In this document: positions 15,366-15,444 of the stretch, one piece after another
Position numbering within the stretch: position 1 is the first letter of the stretch
Layout of the letters: every line of letters starts with the position of its first letter
From: an uncultured Prevotella sp.
GTDB taxonomy: Bacteria > Bacteroidota > Bacteroidia > Bacteroidales > Bacteroidaceae
NCBI GenBank assembly: GCA_934219025.1
Contig: CAKQDG010000052.1
Span: 1-15,444 of the forward strand
Direction of reading: 5' to 3'
Length of the DNA: 15,444 bases
Made by a program: the position numbers and the translations under genes
The notes under the pieces: generated by a model
What the model saw: only the letters and a program-made list of their open reading frames with translations
Databases searched by the model: none
What the model was told of the DNA's origin: nothing

Positions 15366-15444
15366 CAATAAGCGAAACAAGACGGGTAAGTCTTGTACGG
15401 CCAGCTCCCTTCGAATCCTCCAGGACGGGAACGTAGCAAAGGTA
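15366..15444 (+). ncRNA. ffs: Signal recognition particle RNA (small bacterial type), 3' end outside the window
   Basis: RNA scaffold that binds Ffh and directs signal-bearing ribosomes to the membrane. The conserved apical domain is clear. ACG and CGT (15425-15427, 15432-15434) pair around a GGAA tetraloop (15428-15431). CAGG stands on the 5' side and AGCA on the 3' side of the symmetric internal loop, and CCT (15417-15419) pairs with AGG (15440-15442). The segment CCAGGACGGGAACGTAGCAA parallels the E. coli CAGGTCCGGAAGGAAGCAGC. The upstream GCCAGCTCCCTTCGAA resembles the 5' half of the small SRP RNAs. No open frame covers it, and a promoter sits directly upstream. The 5' end is inferred from the promoter, and the 3' strand of the outer helix lies beyond 15444. 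Confidence 0.87.

Noticed and set aside
15395..15420. tRNA 3' end or phage attachment site (TTCGAATCCTCC resembles a T-arm)
   Set aside because: The surrounding bases form the SRP GGAA tetraloop domain, and no tRNA cloverleaf or CCA end is present.

Overview
The window looks like a chromosomal segment of a Bacteroidales bacterium, most likely from the Prevotella-type branch. Four things point there. Promoters follow the Bacteroidota pattern TTTG, 19-20 bp spacer, TAnnTTTG. Leaders are A-rich, without strong Shine-Dalgarno sites. The transketolase, RpiB and GuaA sequences are of Bacteroides type. The DUF6048/DUF6452 pair is, to my knowledge, confined to this phylum. The genus is an inference. 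Most of the window is core housekeeping DNA; I see no insertion sequence, phage, CRISPR array or tRNA.

Layout. (1) 1-2607, plus strand: the 3' part of a transketolase gene (its start lies left of the window), a 9-bp tandem repeat that is also part of a long inverted repeat, ribose-5-phosphate isomerase B, and a rho-independent terminator. This is a non-oxidative pentose phosphate unit. (2) 2605-4451: a well-formed promoter and a five-TM phosphoethanolamine-transferase-like sulfatase-fold protein. (3) 4524-7007: a promoter, a MurU/HddC-like sugar-phosphate nucleotidyltransferase, guaA (GMP synthase), and a strong terminator. (4) 7008-7755: about 750 bp without a convincing gene, containing a paired palindromic repeat or hairpin and the promoter of the next operon. 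(5) 7756-10562: a two-component system made of a periplasmic TPR sensor kinase of the LytS/His_kinase type and a LytTR response regulator. (6) 10580-15239, minus strand, convergent with the regulator. In transcription order it reads DUF4199 membrane protein, a 21/42-bp repeat block, a DPM1/ArnC-like GT2 glycosyltransferase, a DUF6452 lipoprotein, a DUF6048 outer-surface or barrel-like protein, ApbE flavin transferase, and a Crp/Fnr-family regulator. (7) 15329-15444, plus strand: a promoter and the 5' and apical part of the SRP RNA (ffs), cut by the window end.

How the parts relate. The tkt-rpiB pair interconverts pentose and hexose phosphates, and ribose-5-phosphate feeds the purine route that ends at GuaA. 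The cell-envelope genes (phosphoethanolamine-transferase-like protein, nucleotidyltransferase, GT2, DUF6452/DUF6048, DUF4199) are spread over separate units. The TPR kinase/LytTR pair is self-contained, and its targets cannot be read from this window. I did not find a clearly new multi-gene system. The most unusual material is non-coding: the 9-bp repeat with an inverted repeat after tkt, the paired palindromes at 7271-7320, and the alternating 21-bp repeats at 14576-14667.
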